Source: Holdemanella sp. MSK.7.32 (GTDB lineage: Bacteria; Bacillota_I; Bacilli_A; Erysipelotrichales; Erysipelotrichaceae). From it: 61,274 nucleotides of DNA. The position numbers and the translations under genes are program-made. Under the pieces are notes generated by a model. It saw only the letters and a list, made by a program, of their open reading frames with translations. It had not been told where the DNA came from and made no database searches. This document shows positions 34,761 to 44,193 of this stretch, piece after piece. Each line of letters starts with the position of its first letter. Position 1 is the stretch's first letter. Location: positions 1-61,274 of the forward strand of contig NZ_JANFYN010000010.1 in the NCBI RefSeq assembly GCF_024460475.1, given 5' to 3'.

Positions 34761-37097
34761 TTAGTTTAATAGGAGTTTTCTATCTCCCGGCTTTGTTGTG
34801 TTTAAGTCATACAATAATCCTTTTGGCATCTTATTTACAAACGGCACAATAGATCCACCATACTTAATCAATCCAGATCCTGTTGGTGCATTTGTGATGT
34901 ATCCCATCTGTTCTTCTGAAATATTAAGAAGTCTAGCTAAATCTTCTCTATCGTTGGCAGATTGATTCAACATGACAATAAATTCAGAGTTCGACAACAT
35001 GCTTGTACCTTGCTGAGAAGAGAGAAGATATTTAACATTTTGTGTAATACCCGTTGGATAGGCATCTCTTTTACGGAATTGTCTCCATGCAGATGCAAAG
35101 AAGGTAGCACTTTCTTCATTTTCAAAGATAACGTGAATCTCATCAATAAAGACATGTGTACGTTTTCCTTTTCTCCAATTTTCATTGACACGATTGATAA
35201 TCGCATCCGTAATAACAAGCAGTCCCATTGTCTTTAATTGTTTGCCTAAATTAAAGATGTTGAAAGATAGGATTCTAGATTTGATATCTACATTGGTTTC
35301 ATGGGCAAAGATGTTCAAGGATCCATTTGTAAATAGTTCTAGTTTGATAGCTAATGATTTAGCTTCAGGTTCGCTTTGTTCTAGCAGCTTGTTGTATAGG
35401 TGCTTTAATGTTGGAATATAGTTATTTTTCATGGCATCCTGATAAACCAAAGATACACAACGATCGATAATAGAACGATCAATAGGGGATATACCACCAT
35501 GATTTGTATCTAACTGTTCAAATAAAGACATGATAAATTGAGATTTATCTGCAATCGCATTTCCACTATCTCCATATCCTTCTGACATATCCATGGCATT
35601 AATATAATCTTTACTGTTCGTTCCAATACGAATGATCTGTCCTTTCATCGCTTTAATGATTGGATCATATTCACCTTCTGGATCCGCAATAATAATATCG
35701 TCGTTCGTAGACAGAATTAAGAATTCAATTTCTTCTTTTGTAAGAAAAGATTTACCTGATCCAGGAATACCTAATACAAAAGAGTTTGGATTTTGTAATA
35801 AAGATTTGTTACAAAGAATCGGATTGTTGGTAATGGCATTTTGACCATACCAAATACCACCTTTCTGCATGATTTCATGGGCTCTAAAGGGAATAAATAC
35901 AGCAGCACTTTCTGTAAGAAGGGTACGAGTGATATTGAGTTTATTAACTCCAATAGGAAGAGCTGTTTGTAAACCATCCAATTGTCTTTTTGAAAAGTAG
36001 AGTGTTTCTAACTCACAAACATATTTTCGAGCTACTGCTTTTAATGTCTCACTATCTTTATCCAGTTCTTCTAAAGAATCTGCAAGATGTACAACTGTGA
36101 TGTTGCAAAGCATCATTCTTTGATCTCGCACAATTAAATCATCTAAGAATTCTTTACATTCCTTACGTTGTAGCTCCATGTCATAAGGAATAATGGCTGA
36201 AAAGTTATTGTTACGATTTTGTTTCATTTGCCAATCCGTAATGTTCTTTTCAACACCTAAGAATTTATTTTCTACTTCACGAACTGCTTCATCAGTAGGA
36301 ATCGTAATAATGTCCATAGAATACATCAAGTTCTTATTTAAATCGCAAAGTTCGGATACAAACTCGTCTTTTAAAAAGCCTGGATAATTGCTTAAATAAA
36401 GAACTCTTCCATATTTACCATCAAATTCAAAATATTTGTTGTGGTATTTGCTCATTCTAGGTGTAATCAAATCTTTAAAGGAATGACCTTTTTTTGCTAA
36501 ATCATTGATATCCAATGTAAATTCTTCTGTTTCATTTCGATAAAAGTCATGGAGGATCTTTAATCGTTCTTCGGCATTTAATTCAATACAGGAAGAGCCA
36601 AGTCTTGAAAATAAGGTAGAATACTCAGCGGTAATTCTGGAGAAAGTAAATCTTGCTTCTTCGATACTGTTTTTAAAGATGGTAACTGTAATATATTTTT
36701 CCTGGATAATATCATCACTTTCAGATAGTTTATCCAAAAGCATATTGTTGTATTCTTCGCGATATGGATCTAAGTTATCTTGTTTTAATGGAATCAAGAT
36801 ATCCTCTTTAAACTTCTTGATATCCACTTTTCGATTGTTGATAGTTATCTTTGTCATCACAGAAGAATCAAAAGAATTCAGTAAATCACTATAGCTTAAA
36901 AAGAGATTGTTTTTATCTTCTCCAGAAGCAATCTTATAGTTGATATCTAAGAACCTGTAACTCTTTGTATATTTATTACCAGATTTAAAAATACCATCCT
37001 TATAGATCGTGTCTACCGGGATGGTATCCTGAACGGTTCTAGGAATTCTTAATTTTTCTTTGTTGAGCTTTTTCAATCTTTCGTAACTTTTTATCAT
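34761..37097 (-). CDS. virB4: VirB4-like conjugation ATPase
   Basis: A 778-residue hexameric-type ATPase of the VirB4/TraC/TrsE family that powers the type IV secretion channel. Walker A, GIPGSGKS, lies near residues 442-449 and Walker B, HVFIDEIHVIF, follows some 200 residues later. The start at 37097 follows AAGAAAGGAG. It overlaps the preceding PrgI gene by 59 bases, the usual VirB4-PrgI coupling in Gram-positive conjugative elements. A hairpin AGCAGAA/TTCTGCT with T residues overlaps the stop codon. Confidence 0.93.
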   Translation of the reverse strand: MIKSYERLKKLNKEKLRIPRTVQDTIPVDTIYKDGIFKSGNKYTKSYRFLDINYKIASGEDKNNLFLSYSDLLNSFDSSVMTKITINNRKVDIKKFKEDILIPLKQDNLDPYREEYNNMLLDKLSESDDIIQEKYITVTIFKNSIEEARFTFSRITAEYSTLFSRLGSSCIELNAEERLKILHDFYRNETEEFTLDINDLAKKGHSFKDLITPRMSKYHNKYFEFDGKYGRVLYLSNYPGFLKDEFVSELCDLNKNLMYSMDIITIPTDEAVREVENKFLGVEKNITDWQMKQNRNNNFSAIIPYDMELQRKECKEFLDDLIVRDQRMMLCNITVVHLADSLEELDKDSETLKAVARKYVCELETLYFSKRQLDGLQTALPIGVNKLNITRTLLTESAAVFIPFRAHEIMQKGGIWYGQNAITNNPILCNKSLLQNPNSFVLGIPGSGKSFLTKEEIEFLILSTNDDIIIADPEGEYDPIIKAMKGQIIRIGTNSKDYINAMDMSEGYGDSGNAIADKSQFIMSLFEQLDTNHGGISPIDRSIIDRCVSLVYQDAMKNNYIPTLKHLYNKLLEQSEPEAKSLAIKLELFTNGSLNIFAHETNVDIKSRILSFNIFNLGKQLKTMGLLVITDAIINRVNENWRKGKRTHVFIDEIHVIFENEESATFFASAWRQFRKRDAYPTGITQNVKYLLSSQQGTSMLSNSEFIVMLNQSANDREDLARLLNISEEQMGYITNAPTGSGLIKYGGSIVPFVNKMPKGLLYDLNTTKPGDRKLLLN

Positions 37098-37467
37098 GTA
37101 CAATCGACTCCTTTCTTGATTGATTAATGAATGGTTCAAGTATTTCATAATAAAGATTAAATGGCACATTAATCAAATTCTTTGTAGACAACGCAAAAGA
37201 AGATATTGCCATCTTCACAATATCTTCTGTATACATTCCTTGAAAACGTACGAATCCAAATGCTGCAAAAGGTGCAGCTCCAAGCATACATAGCCAACTA
37301 GTAATTTCTGTACCAAGTCTTTCTTTGAATAAAAAATACAAACCACACGCAATAGCACATGCTAGTATCGAAAAGATAGTTTGACGTAAAGATAGGCCAA
37401 GAAGTATGCTTTCGGTATAATCTCGTATTTCCTTGTTGATCTTAATTTCAAAATTAGATTTCATCAT
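37039..37467 (-). CDS. PrgI-family membrane protein
   Basis: A 142-residue protein with two adjacent membrane segments near residues 30-75 (IFSILACAIACGLYFLF and WLCMLGAAPFAAFGFV), typical of the PrgI/DUF5592 family. Members are VirB3-like inner parts of Gram-positive transfer channels and lie directly before VirB4. The start is one of two adjacent ATG codons (37467 or 37464) after GAGGA. It overlaps the end of the 77-residue gene. Confidence 0.85.
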   Translation of the reverse strand: MMKSNFEIKINKEIRDYTESILLGLSLRQTIFSILACAIACGLYFLFKERLGTEITSWLCMLGAAPFAAFGFVRFQGMYTEDIVKMAISSFALSTKNLINVPFNLYYEILEPFINQSRKESIVHDKKLRKIEKAQQRKIKNS

Positions 37468-37687
37468 TAAAATCCTCATGAATGACATCTAGTGGAATAG
37501 AAGATGCAAATAAGATATTTTCGACAGGAATAATCAAATTTCTGCCATCACGTCGGACAACAATTTTATCCTTTTCATGTTCCACTTTATACATCAATTT
37601 TTCCGTTAATGGTAAAGTTGAAGATTCAACAATATCCAATGAATCTCCTGTTTTTAATACAACTTTGTTTAAAATATAATCTTTCAT
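37454..37687 (-). CDS. Small protein of transfer region, unknown function
   Basis: A 77-residue protein without membrane segments and rich in charged residues (EKLMYKVEHEKDKIVVRRDG). I do not recognise a family. It starts after AAAGGAACGTAAC and overlaps PrgI by a few codons, so it is co-translated with the channel genes and is probably a small transfer accessory. Confidence 0.6.
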   Translation of the reverse strand: MKDYILNKVVLKTGDSLDIVESSTLPLTEKLMYKVEHEKDKIVVRRDGRNLIIPVENILFASSIPLDVIHEDFNDEI

Positions 37688-37723
37688 GTTACGTTCCTTT
37701 CCTACCTTGAAGGCATAATAAAA

Positions 37724-37744
37724 GCAGGAACAATATGCTCCTGC
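37724..37744 (-). terminator. Terminator after relE
   Basis: On the minus strand, GCAGGA/TCCTGC is followed by TTTTATTAT. It lies between relE and the 77-residue gene. Confidence 0.7.
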
Positions 37745-37752
37745 AGTAGTAA

Positions 37753-38055
37753 TTAAAATAGTAATGATAAGTAATCCTGCCTTGAGTCAAGTATTCTAAT
37801 AATTTCAATATTCTCTTCATTGACATTATAGAATACAAGTTGCTTAGATACGATTAAATAGCGAAATGGTGTATCTATGTCGAAACGATCTGACATTTTT
37901 GGCCCTAAATAAGGATTATCTTTTAATAATGAAATTGTATCCACAATGTTTGTTTTAAACTTTTTTGCGGCTTGATCATTATGAAACTGATTAATAATAT
38001 AGTTTTCGGTATTAAGAAGGTCATCAATTGCTGCTTTTTTATAAATAATCTTCAT
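37753..38055 (-). CDS. RelE/ParE-type toxin
   Basis: A 100-residue RelE-superfamily toxin (KIIYKKAAIDDLLNTENYII and RYLIVSKQLVFYNVNEENI), usual length. RelE toxins cut mRNA on the ribosome or act on gyrase (ParE type). The gene follows its antitoxin by one base and shares a strong promoter with it. It sits within the transfer cluster, where it could stabilise the element by killing cells that lose it. Confidence 0.9.
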   Translation of the reverse strand: MKIIYKKAAIDDLLNTENYIINQFHNDQAAKKFKTNIVDTISLLKDNPYLGPKMSDRFDIDTPFRYLIVSKQLVFYNVNEENIEIIRILDSRQDYLSLLF

Positions 38056-38056
38056 T

Positions 38057-38353
38057 TTACAAACCCAACATTTTTTTGGCTTCTTCTTCTGAATAAGATT
38101 CAGTACAATTCATACCAATTTCCAATTCTTTCATTAATTTAGATAAAGCTTTTGCTTTCATCTTTTCGGCATTATCCTCAGTTACAGAAAATGGAAATCC
38201 ACCTGTATTTAATACTTGTTGAAAAAATACATTTACTGCATCTGTTAAAGTTAAACCGTTTTTCGCAAAAACTTCTTCTAATTCATTCTTGATTTCTGAG
38301 TTCATGCGAATTCTAAATACATCATCTTTTTGAGCATTGATTACGTTACGCAT
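38057..38353 (-). CDS. RelB/DinJ-type antitoxin
   Basis: A 98-residue ribbon-helix-helix antitoxin (VFRIRMNSEIKNELEEVFA, LTLTDAVNVFFQQV) of the RelB/DinJ family. The start at 38353 follows AAAGGAAGTG. It would neutralise the RelE toxin and repress the shared promoter. Confidence 0.9.
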   Translation of the reverse strand: MRNVINAQKDDVFRIRMNSEIKNELEEVFAKNGLTLTDAVNVFFQQVLNTGGFPFSVTEDNAEKMKAKALSKLMKELEIGMNCTESYSEEEAKKMLGL

Positions 38354-38376
38354 AATTAACACTTCCTTTCGTATAT

Positions 38377-38405
38377 ATTATAATCAGTTTTTTACAAAAT
38401 ATCAA
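38377..38405 (-). promoter_or_regulatory. Promoter of relBE
   Basis: On the minus strand, TTGATA (38405-38400) and TATAAT (38382-38377) are separated by 17 bp. It gives relBE its own expression apart from the transfer genes. Confidence 0.8.
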
Positions 38406-38432
38406 CAAATGTGGTAACTGAGTAGCTACATA

Positions 38433-39263
38433 TTATAGTCCCATCATTTCTTTAACAATTCTGTCTGACATCTTGATTGTTCCTACAAGAACCAACATAT
38501 TGAATATTAATTCACCAATATAACTCCATACCATAGATACACTGGATGCTGTTGAATCCACTACTGGTGGACTTGATGCAAAGGCTGAAAAGATAATACA
38601 GGAAAGGACAATGATCGCTCCTTCTAAACAAACTCCTGCATAGCTTTTAATAAATGTAAAAGCAATATTTTGTGTGCTTTCTCCTGCAGCTGCTGCAAGT
38701 GGGATTGGAGATATAGCTGTATACATGTACAGTTTAAAGAATCTTCCATATACTGTTAGAATCATTACAAAAGATAATATAGTGATAAATATAGATCCTA
38801 ATAAGGTTACTGCCCATAATGGAATAGATTCTAGAAAACCGGTATTACTTACTGCATCTACAATTTCTTGTGGAATCACAGTTTCGTTTGATACTCCAAG
38901 TCCAACAGTTTCTGTAATCGATTGGATAATTCCTTGTACGATTTCAAATATTTTCGTCATAAGTTCCATTCCATAAAGTACTAAAGTTCTTGCGATGATA
39001 AATCTTAGAAATAGTTTGAAGGCTTGTTCGGGTCGTTTAACATCCTGCCAGCTAGTACAAGTTCGTATTAATCCCCATACAAAGAAAAGTACAAGAAGGG
39101 CAAGTCCAATGGCTTGTAAACCTTCATGTACTTTTACAATGATTTTCCATATATCACCACCTTTAAATGACTCTGGTGATTCAGTTAGCAACAACCATAT
39201 TTCAGCAAGTTTAGAATTCCAAGTATTAATGGCACTTGTTAGGTTATCGATGATTCCATCCAT
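38433..39263 (-). CDS. TrbL/VirB6-like channel membrane protein
   Basis: A 276-residue polytopic membrane protein with about six hydrophobic segments (AIGLALLVLFFVWGLI, LLGSIFITILSFVMILTVYG, GAIIVLSCIIFSAFA). It is placed between the TrbC-like and VirB4 genes, where Gram-positive elements carry the VirB6/TrbL-like channel component. It is 3 bp downstream of the TrbC-like gene. The assignment is from topology and order; no enzymatic motif is present. Confidence 0.8.
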   Translation of the reverse strand: MDGIIDNLTSAINTWNSKLAEIWLLLTESPESFKGGDIWKIIVKVHEGLQAIGLALLVLFFVWGLIRTCTSWQDVKRPEQAFKLFLRFIIARTLVLYGMELMTKIFEIVQGIIQSITETVGLGVSNETVIPQEIVDAVSNTGFLESIPLWAVTLLGSIFITILSFVMILTVYGRFFKLYMYTAISPIPLAAAAGESTQNIAFTFIKSYAGVCLEGAIIVLSCIIFSAFASSPPVVDSTASSVSMVWSYIGELIFNMLVLVGTIKMSDRIVKEMMGL

Positions 39264-39266
39264 ACA

Positions 39267-39572
39267 TTAACCTACAATAATGTTTAAAATCTCTTTCGCA
39301 AACGTAATAATAATTCCACCAGCAACTGTCATAAATCCATTTGCTCTTTGGCTTGGATCATGGCTTTTTAAAGATAAACCAACCTGTACAATTCCAAAGC
39401 CTAATAGAATCATTCCAATCGCTCGAATGAGTCCAAACATAAAATCGCTGAAGTTATTCACTACAGTAACTGGATCATTAGCTGCATAGACAGGTGTTAT
39501 AAAGTTTGTGATGAGTATCAATGCTGTATAAGCATAGAATAATACTTTTCTAATAGTTTTTACTTTCTTCAT
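39267..39572 (-). CDS. TrbC/VirB2-like (Maff2 family) membrane protein
   Basis: A 101-residue protein with an N-terminal signal-like segment (VLFYAYTALILITNFITPVYA) and a second hydrophobic pair (LIRAIGMILLGFGIVQVG, GGIIITFAKEIL). It fits the TrbC/Maff2 family of pilin-like VirB2 analogues in Firmicute conjugative elements. Its start overlaps the end of virD4, showing translational coupling. Confidence 0.8.
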   Translation of the reverse strand: MKKVKTIRKVLFYAYTALILITNFITPVYAANDPVTVVNNFSDFMFGLIRAIGMILLGFGIVQVGLSLKSHDPSQRANGFMTVAGGIIITFAKEILNIIVG

Positions 39573-41295
39573 TTTCTTTGATCTCCTTTACATATTTTTC
39601 TACTTCTTCTTGATCTAACAATTCGTATTCGTTATCAGTTAAAAGAATATTTTGCCAGTCATCAATGAAATGATGTGCTTGACCATGAATATAAGGCTCT
39701 CGTCCTCCATCCAATGTCTGCTTAATATTTGGATGTTTTAATAAATCATATTTTTTATCTTTAACAGGGCGTTCTCCCTTAATAAAAAGAAGTCCATAGT
39801 TGTTATCCAACAATCGAACTTCATCTGCGGTTAAAAGCTCTCTTCCTGTCTGTTGATAATTTGTAGAATAATTACCACTTCTTCCTTCAGATTTGCCATA
39901 CGTATTTGTATCCAATGTTTCTTTTCCCAGCAATTCACTGATGTATTTATGTGTACTTTGTTCATTACCACCTAGGTAATACGTTTCATCACAGTTACCT
40001 AAAATGGATTCCCAGCTATCTTTGTATAACGCTTTGATCTGAGCCAGGTTCTGTAAAATAATGGATACAAAGATCTGTCTTGAACGCATGGTTGAAAGCA
40101 ATTTATCAAATTCATCTGGTAAAGCAACATTGGCAAATTCATCCATCAAGAAATGGACGGGTACAGGAAGTTCTCCACCATGTACATAATCCGCCTGGTA
40201 ATACAACATTTGAAATAACTGGGTGTACAACATTCCAACTACAAAATTGAATGTGGAATCGTTGTCTGGAATAATCGCAAATAAAGCCGTTTTTCTTTCT
40301 CCAATCTGTTCTAATTCCATCTCGTCATATTTGGTTAATGATGCAAGTTCTTCCAAATTAAAAGCAGCAAGTCTTACACCAACCGAAATCAGAATCGATT
40401 TGGCGGTTTTACCTGCTGCTTGTTTATAAATCTTGTATTGTTTTAAAGCTAATGAATTAGAATCTATCATTTCTAGCCTTTTAAATAACTCATCCAATGG
40501 ACTTTCGTAGTCTTCTTCATCTTCTTTGACTTCTGCATAATTGAGCATTTCCATGACCATTGTAAAATTCTGTTCATCTTCTGGTGCATAATGGTACAGA
40601 TATAACATCAGCGCTTCCAATAGTGCTGTTTCACTCTTTTCCCAGAATGGATCATTGGTAGAAGAACCTTTAGGTGTTGTATTACGGATTAAGTTGGTAA
40701 TTAATTTCAATACATCCTTATCACTTTGAATATAGTGGAATGGATTATATCCAAGAGATTTAGACATATCAATCAAGTCAATGACTTTAATGACATAACC
40801 ATTCTCTTCTAATAGATGACCAACACTTCGAATGATTTCGCCTTTAGGATCCAATACAACAAAACTTGTATTACATTGCATGATATTTGGTTTGGCATAA
40901 AATCTTGTTTTGCCAGCACCAGAGCCACCAATCACTACTGTATTTAAATTCCTTCGATGTTTTTTTCCATCTAATCCCATTCGAACATTTTGGGAAAAGA
41001 CTTTGTTAGCGAAGTAATCTTTATTCGCATATTTTTTACAAACAGTAATTGGATTTGCCCATTTAGCAGAACCATATTCTTCAGTTCGCCTATAATTCTT
41101 AGCTGAAGATAAATACATACCAACACCTAAAACATAAATAACTAGAAAGATGCCTATTGTTTTTAATGTTGAATCCGTCCATTGAATAGAAAAGGGATGA
41201 TTTAAAGCTTCGCTAAGATATGGAATTGCATGGATCAATCCTTCATCCATATAAGGTGCAATCAACAAGGCAATCCAAATGGCAGGAATAAGCAA
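39550..41295 (-). CDS. virD4: VirD4-like type IV coupling protein
   Basis: A coupling ATPase of at least 581 residues that hands the relaxase-DNA complex to the channel. N-terminal membrane segments precede Walker A GGSGAGKT (~residues 119-126) and Walker B HFLMDEFANV. The conventional start, TTG at 41295, lacks a ribosome site and lies inside the first membrane helix. The frame is open upstream to a TGA at 41350-41352 and contains only CTG (41343) and ATA (41340, 41334) codons. ATA at 41334 lies nine bases after AAAGGAA and gives a typical N-terminus. A rare start is therefore likely. A terminator hairpin separates it from the upstream gene. Confidence 0.9.
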   Translation of the reverse strand: MLIPAIWIALLIAPYMDEGLIHAIPYLSEALNHPFSIQWTDSTLKTIGIFLVIYVLGVGMYLSSAKNYRRTEEYGSAKWANPITVCKKYANKDYFANKVFSQNVRMGLDGKKHRRNLNTVVIGGSGAGKTRFYAKPNIMQCNTSFVVLDPKGEIIRSVGHLLEENGYVIKVIDLIDMSKSLGYNPFHYIQSDKDVLKLITNLIRNTTPKGSSTNDPFWEKSETALLEALMLYLYHYAPEDEQNFTMVMEMLNYAEVKEDEEDYESPLDELFKRLEMIDSNSLALKQYKIYKQAAGKTAKSILISVGVRLAAFNLEELASLTKYDEMELEQIGERKTALFAIIPDNDSTFNFVVGMLYTQLFQMLYYQADYVHGGELPVPVHFLMDEFANVALPDEFDKLLSTMRSRQIFVSIILQNLAQIKALYKDSWESILGNCDETYYLGGNEQSTHKYISELLGKETLDTNTYGKSEGRSGNYSTNYQQTGRELLTADEVRLLDNNYGLLFIKGERPVKDKKYDLLKHPNIKQTLDGGREPYIHGQAHHFIDDWQNILLTDNEYELLDQEEVEKYVKEIKENEESKNY

Positions 41296-41362
41296 AAGTA
41301 CTAGAAATACATATTCATCTTTTCGTTTGTCTATAAATATCAGTTCCTTTCATTTAACAAAA

Positions 41363-41386
41363 AAGCAATCCGAATTCGAATTGCTT
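41363..41386 (-). terminator. Terminator upstream of virD4
   Basis: On the minus strand, AAGCAAT/ATTGCTT with inner GAATTC pairing is followed by six T residues. It lies between the 72-residue gene and virD4. Confidence 0.75.
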
Positions 41387-41465
41387 AAAAGTTTTGATAG
41401 TTGTTAATTTAGCAAGTTAACAAATCAGAAAATGATGAATTGACAATATCTGATGCGATAACCGA

Positions 41466-41684
41466 CTATTTTTGTGGTGCTTTGTCAAAATAGCCTTTAT
41501 TTACGTTTGCATCACAGACTTTGACAATTAATGAATCTAGAAAGTCATAATTTTTATGTGCCATGCGTTGTTTATCTCTCAAATCCGCAAGGGCACGTAC
41601 AATGATTCTTCTTTCTGTATCATCAACTTGTATTTCAATTATTTCGTCATTTTGTTTTTTTAACCAGTTACGCATAGTTGTCAT
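41466..41684 (-). CDS. Small protein after PcfB-like gene, unknown function
   Basis: A 72-residue, mainly helical, charged protein (WLKKQNDEIIEIQVDDTERR) with no recognised domain. Its ATG overlaps the stop of the PcfB-like gene (ATGA), so it is expressed with the relaxase-processing genes. A role as small transfer accessory is inferred. Confidence 0.65.
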   Translation of the reverse strand: MTTMRNWLKKQNDEIIEIQVDDTERRIIVRALADLRDKQRMAHKNYDFLDSLIVKVCDANVNKGYFDKAPQK

Positions 41685-42400
41685 CTCACTTTCTTTTTTG
41701 ATTTCTTTCTTACTGGATATTTTGGTGCAGAAGATTTTAATTGTTGCTGCTTAATATCTTTTAATTCCTGACGAACAGAAGGTCTATCCATAGTAACTAT
41801 TGATCTTTTTCTTTCGACGGTTTTCTTCTTGTTTTCTTTCTTCAATGTTTTTGAAGATGGCTCGAACGGAGTACCGTCCTTGCTTGTCCGAGCCTTGACG
41901 GGGTTTGTTTTTTCATCCATCAATTTAGATAGTAATGCATCATGTTCTTCATCACTTAAAGGCTTTGCATCTTTGATTTGTTGTTGTGACAATACGGATT
42001 CACGAATTGCTTTGGTATCAATGGTAGCTAGATCAAATTTATCTACCATTCTAGATATTTTAGAAGCATCTTCTGCTTTGACCATGATATCTACAATTCC
42101 ATCTGTATTGTTCTTTTCTTTTAAAACAGAGTAGAGAACACCATAGTGTTTAGCTTCTTCACAAAACTTTTTCAAATCAGAATGATGAATCGCAAATACC
42201 TTTAATTCCTTATTGGATTTTAATAAGTTATCTAAGTTGGTTTTGCCTTTGATTTTCTTGTTGTCACTAATAATTGCATATAAAGTGACAGCTAAAGATT
42301 TAGCAGCTGTTCCTCCTGCTTTTAATCCAATTTCAGCAGCTACTTGAATACCTTCTAATGTCATCTTCATCATTTGATCTGCAGTATCAGCACTGTTCAT
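41681..42400 (-). CDS. PcfB-like protein (DUF3801)
   Basis: A 239-residue protein whose N-terminal ~140 residues match DUF3801/PcfB (GLKAGGTAAKSLAVTLYAII, FAIHHSDLKKFCEEAKHYG). The C-terminal ~80 residues are strongly basic (KKKTVERKR, PVRKKSKKKVR). In pCF10, PcfB links the relaxosome to the coupling protein. It overlaps the relaxase stop by four bases and precedes virD4, the usual arrangement. Confidence 0.88.
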   Translation of the reverse strand: MNSADTADQMMKMTLEGIQVAAEIGLKAGGTAAKSLAVTLYAIISDNKKIKGKTNLDNLLKSNKELKVFAIHHSDLKKFCEEAKHYGVLYSVLKEKNNTDGIVDIMVKAEDASKISRMVDKFDLATIDTKAIRESVLSQQQIKDAKPLSDEEHDALLSKLMDEKTNPVKARTSKDGTPFEPSSKTLKKENKKKTVERKRSIVTMDRPSVRQELKDIKQQQLKSSAPKYPVRKKSKKKVR

Positions 42401-43737
42401 AAGTTCAAGCTCCTTTCGTATTCTTTTTGTGTTTGCATACGCTCTGTTTCTAATGCATTGACCATTTTTAATTTTTCTTCAATGTCAGGTACTCTCTTTT
42501 CTATATCTTCGCATATTCGGATTTCCTTTTTCCCATGTGCAATTTTGGAAGTGAGCGTATCTCGATCCTGTTCTAATTGTTGTTTCAACTCAGGATCACG
42601 GGTTCGTTTAATTTTGTTGTAGATGGATCTTCTTTGATTCATCCAGTTTTCTATTTGGTTGTTTAAATCCAATTTAAAAGCAAGCACATCTTCAATCGAT
42701 TCAAGATTATGCTTGCCAACAAATGTATTTTCATCTGTGATTTTCTCCATATAAATTAAATCCTTTCTAAGTGCTGGACTTGGATATTTTTGAGGTATTC
42801 CTTTAGGTCGTAAAATACCCAATTCAAAACAATATCGAATATACATCGCTTTGATTCCTTTTAATTTTCTATGATTGCCTTGATATTCTTTACAAGGTAT
42901 AACATCTTTAACAGATGACTGCATGGGAAACAAGAAGTTACTGTTAATCCGTTCCATCAAATGTTCTTCATCATAGCGATTATCACGAGTCAGTTTATAA
43001 AAGCGAAATGTTCTTTTAGATTGTGGATGTTTTAAAGTCCAATGCTTTCCTGATAGATTTACAACATAGCCAATTTCTTCAAGACCATCTTTAAATTGTT
43101 CAGGTGTTCTTGCATACAATAAAACAGAATCCACGTCATAGCGAATCAATTTTCGTAAATAGATAGAATCATTCTTTTCTGCTTTCCATTCTCCATAATT
43201 CATCGCTTTGCCTTCCGGTTTTGTGATGACAGTTAAACCATGCTCTTTACAGATCGCATCATTTAATTCACGGAAGTGATCGATATCAGCTTTCTTATTG
43301 TCATACTTTTTACCATCTACCCAGGAAACAGAATTTACTACAAAATGATTATGAAGATGTTCTTTATCTAGATGTGTCGAAACAACGACTTCAAATCGGT
43401 TGCCCCACATTTGTTTGGCAAGCTGTACACCCAGTGCATGACATTGTTCCGGTGTCACTTCACCTGGTTTAAAGGACTGCACTGCATGAAAAGCAAGACG
43501 GCCATCCATTTTGTTGTAGGAAAGTTTTGTGTTGATCATCTGCTTTAAAGCAAAACGAGGTTCACAATTGATGCCAGTAATAAATTCTTTTTCATTGGTT
43601 TTATAGCCTTGGGTAGTATAGGCTAGAACTTCTTTTAAACCATCGCCCATATCTTCTTTTGTTTTATCAGGATTTTTAATGTAGCTAAGAACACGATTCA
43701 AATCATCTTTCACTGCCCAGATTTTGGTGATTGCCAT
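42397..43737 (-). CDS. Relaxase (MobP/VirD2 type)
   Basis: A 446-residue mobilisation relaxase that nicks the origin of transfer and stays bound to the 5' end. The N-terminal ~250 residues form the relaxase domain with the metal-binding triad HLHNH at residues 127-131; a likely nucleophile Tyr lies in VLSYIKN (Tyr19). The C-terminal region is coiled coil (CEDIEKRVPDIEEKLKMVNA). It overlaps mobC by 28 bases. Confidence 0.9.
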   Translation of the reverse strand: MAITKIWAVKDDLNRVLSYIKNPDKTKEDMGDGLKEVLAYTTQGYKTNEKEFITGINCEPRFALKQMINTKLSYNKMDGRLAFHAVQSFKPGEVTPEQCHALGVQLAKQMWGNRFEVVVSTHLDKEHLHNHFVVNSVSWVDGKKYDNKKADIDHFRELNDAICKEHGLTVITKPEGKAMNYGEWKAEKNDSIYLRKLIRYDVDSVLLYARTPEQFKDGLEEIGYVVNLSGKHWTLKHPQSKRTFRFYKLTRDNRYDEEHLMERINSNFLFPMQSSVKDVIPCKEYQGNHRKLKGIKAMYIRYCFELGILRPKGIPQKYPSPALRKDLIYMEKITDENTFVGKHNLESIEDVLAFKLDLNNQIENWMNQRRSIYNKIKRTRDPELKQQLEQDRDTLTSKIAHGKKEIRICEDIEKRVPDIEEKLKMVNALETERMQTQKEYERSLNL

Positions 43738-44075
43738 ACTTCCTCCATATTGATAGGTTGTCGAATCAAAATCATGATCTCGTTGATTTGTTGTTGTAAC
43801 TTCTCATAGTTTTCCATGTAAAGAGATTTATTAATTCCATTTTGTGTATAAACAGAGATTGCGATTTGATTCATCTTTTCAGCAATCTCTCTTAAAATTT
43901 TGATTACTTCGATTAATTCTTTACTTGGTACAGGTCTAGGCACTAAACCGTTTATACACATTCTTAGATAAGATTCACGAGATAGACTTGATTCTTTAAC
44001 TAAATTGTTAAGATGATCAAAGTCTTGATTCGTTAATCTAACTTTGATTTCTTTTTTCTTCGATTTTGTTTTCAT
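43710..44075 (-). CDS. mobC: MobC-type relaxosome protein
   Basis: A 121-residue accessory protein of the MobC/ribbon-helix-helix kind (KEIKVRLTNQDFDHLNNLV, LSRESYLRMCING, then a helical tail). It helps the relaxase open the transfer origin. The ATG at 44075 is chosen because the typical basic MobC start follows it; an ATG at 44117 with GGAGG upstream would add 14 residues. It overlaps the 45-codon gene upstream. The origin of transfer is expected nearby (44.1-44.3 kb), but I could not pin a nick site. Confidence 0.8.
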   Translation of the reverse strand: MKTKSKKKEIKVRLTNQDFDHLNNLVKESSLSRESYLRMCINGLVPRPVPSKELIEVIKILREIAEKMNQIAISVYTQNGINKSLYMENYEKLQQQINEIMILIRQPINMEEVWQSPKSGQ

Positions 44076-44175
44076 TGTAGAAAGCACCTTGAATAAATAA
44101 AACCGTACCCATCCCAACTAATCCTCCACCAAGAAAACTGACAAAACAGAGTGTTAAACTATTTAACATTTTCAT
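44038..44175 (-). CDS. Small membrane protein overlapping mobC
   Basis: A 45-residue frame with ATG at 44175 after GGAGGAAG. It has one glycine-rich membrane segment (LCFVSFLGGGLVGMGTVLF) and a charged tail (ENKIEEKRNQS). The last 12 codons overlap the start of mobC in another frame, implying translational coupling. I do not recognise a family. Good ribosome site and position support it as real. Confidence 0.55.
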   Translation of the reverse strand: MKMLNSLTLCFVSFLGGGLVGMGTVLFIQGAFYNENKIEEKRNQS

Positions 44176-44193
44176 CTTCCTCCAATCTTAAAA

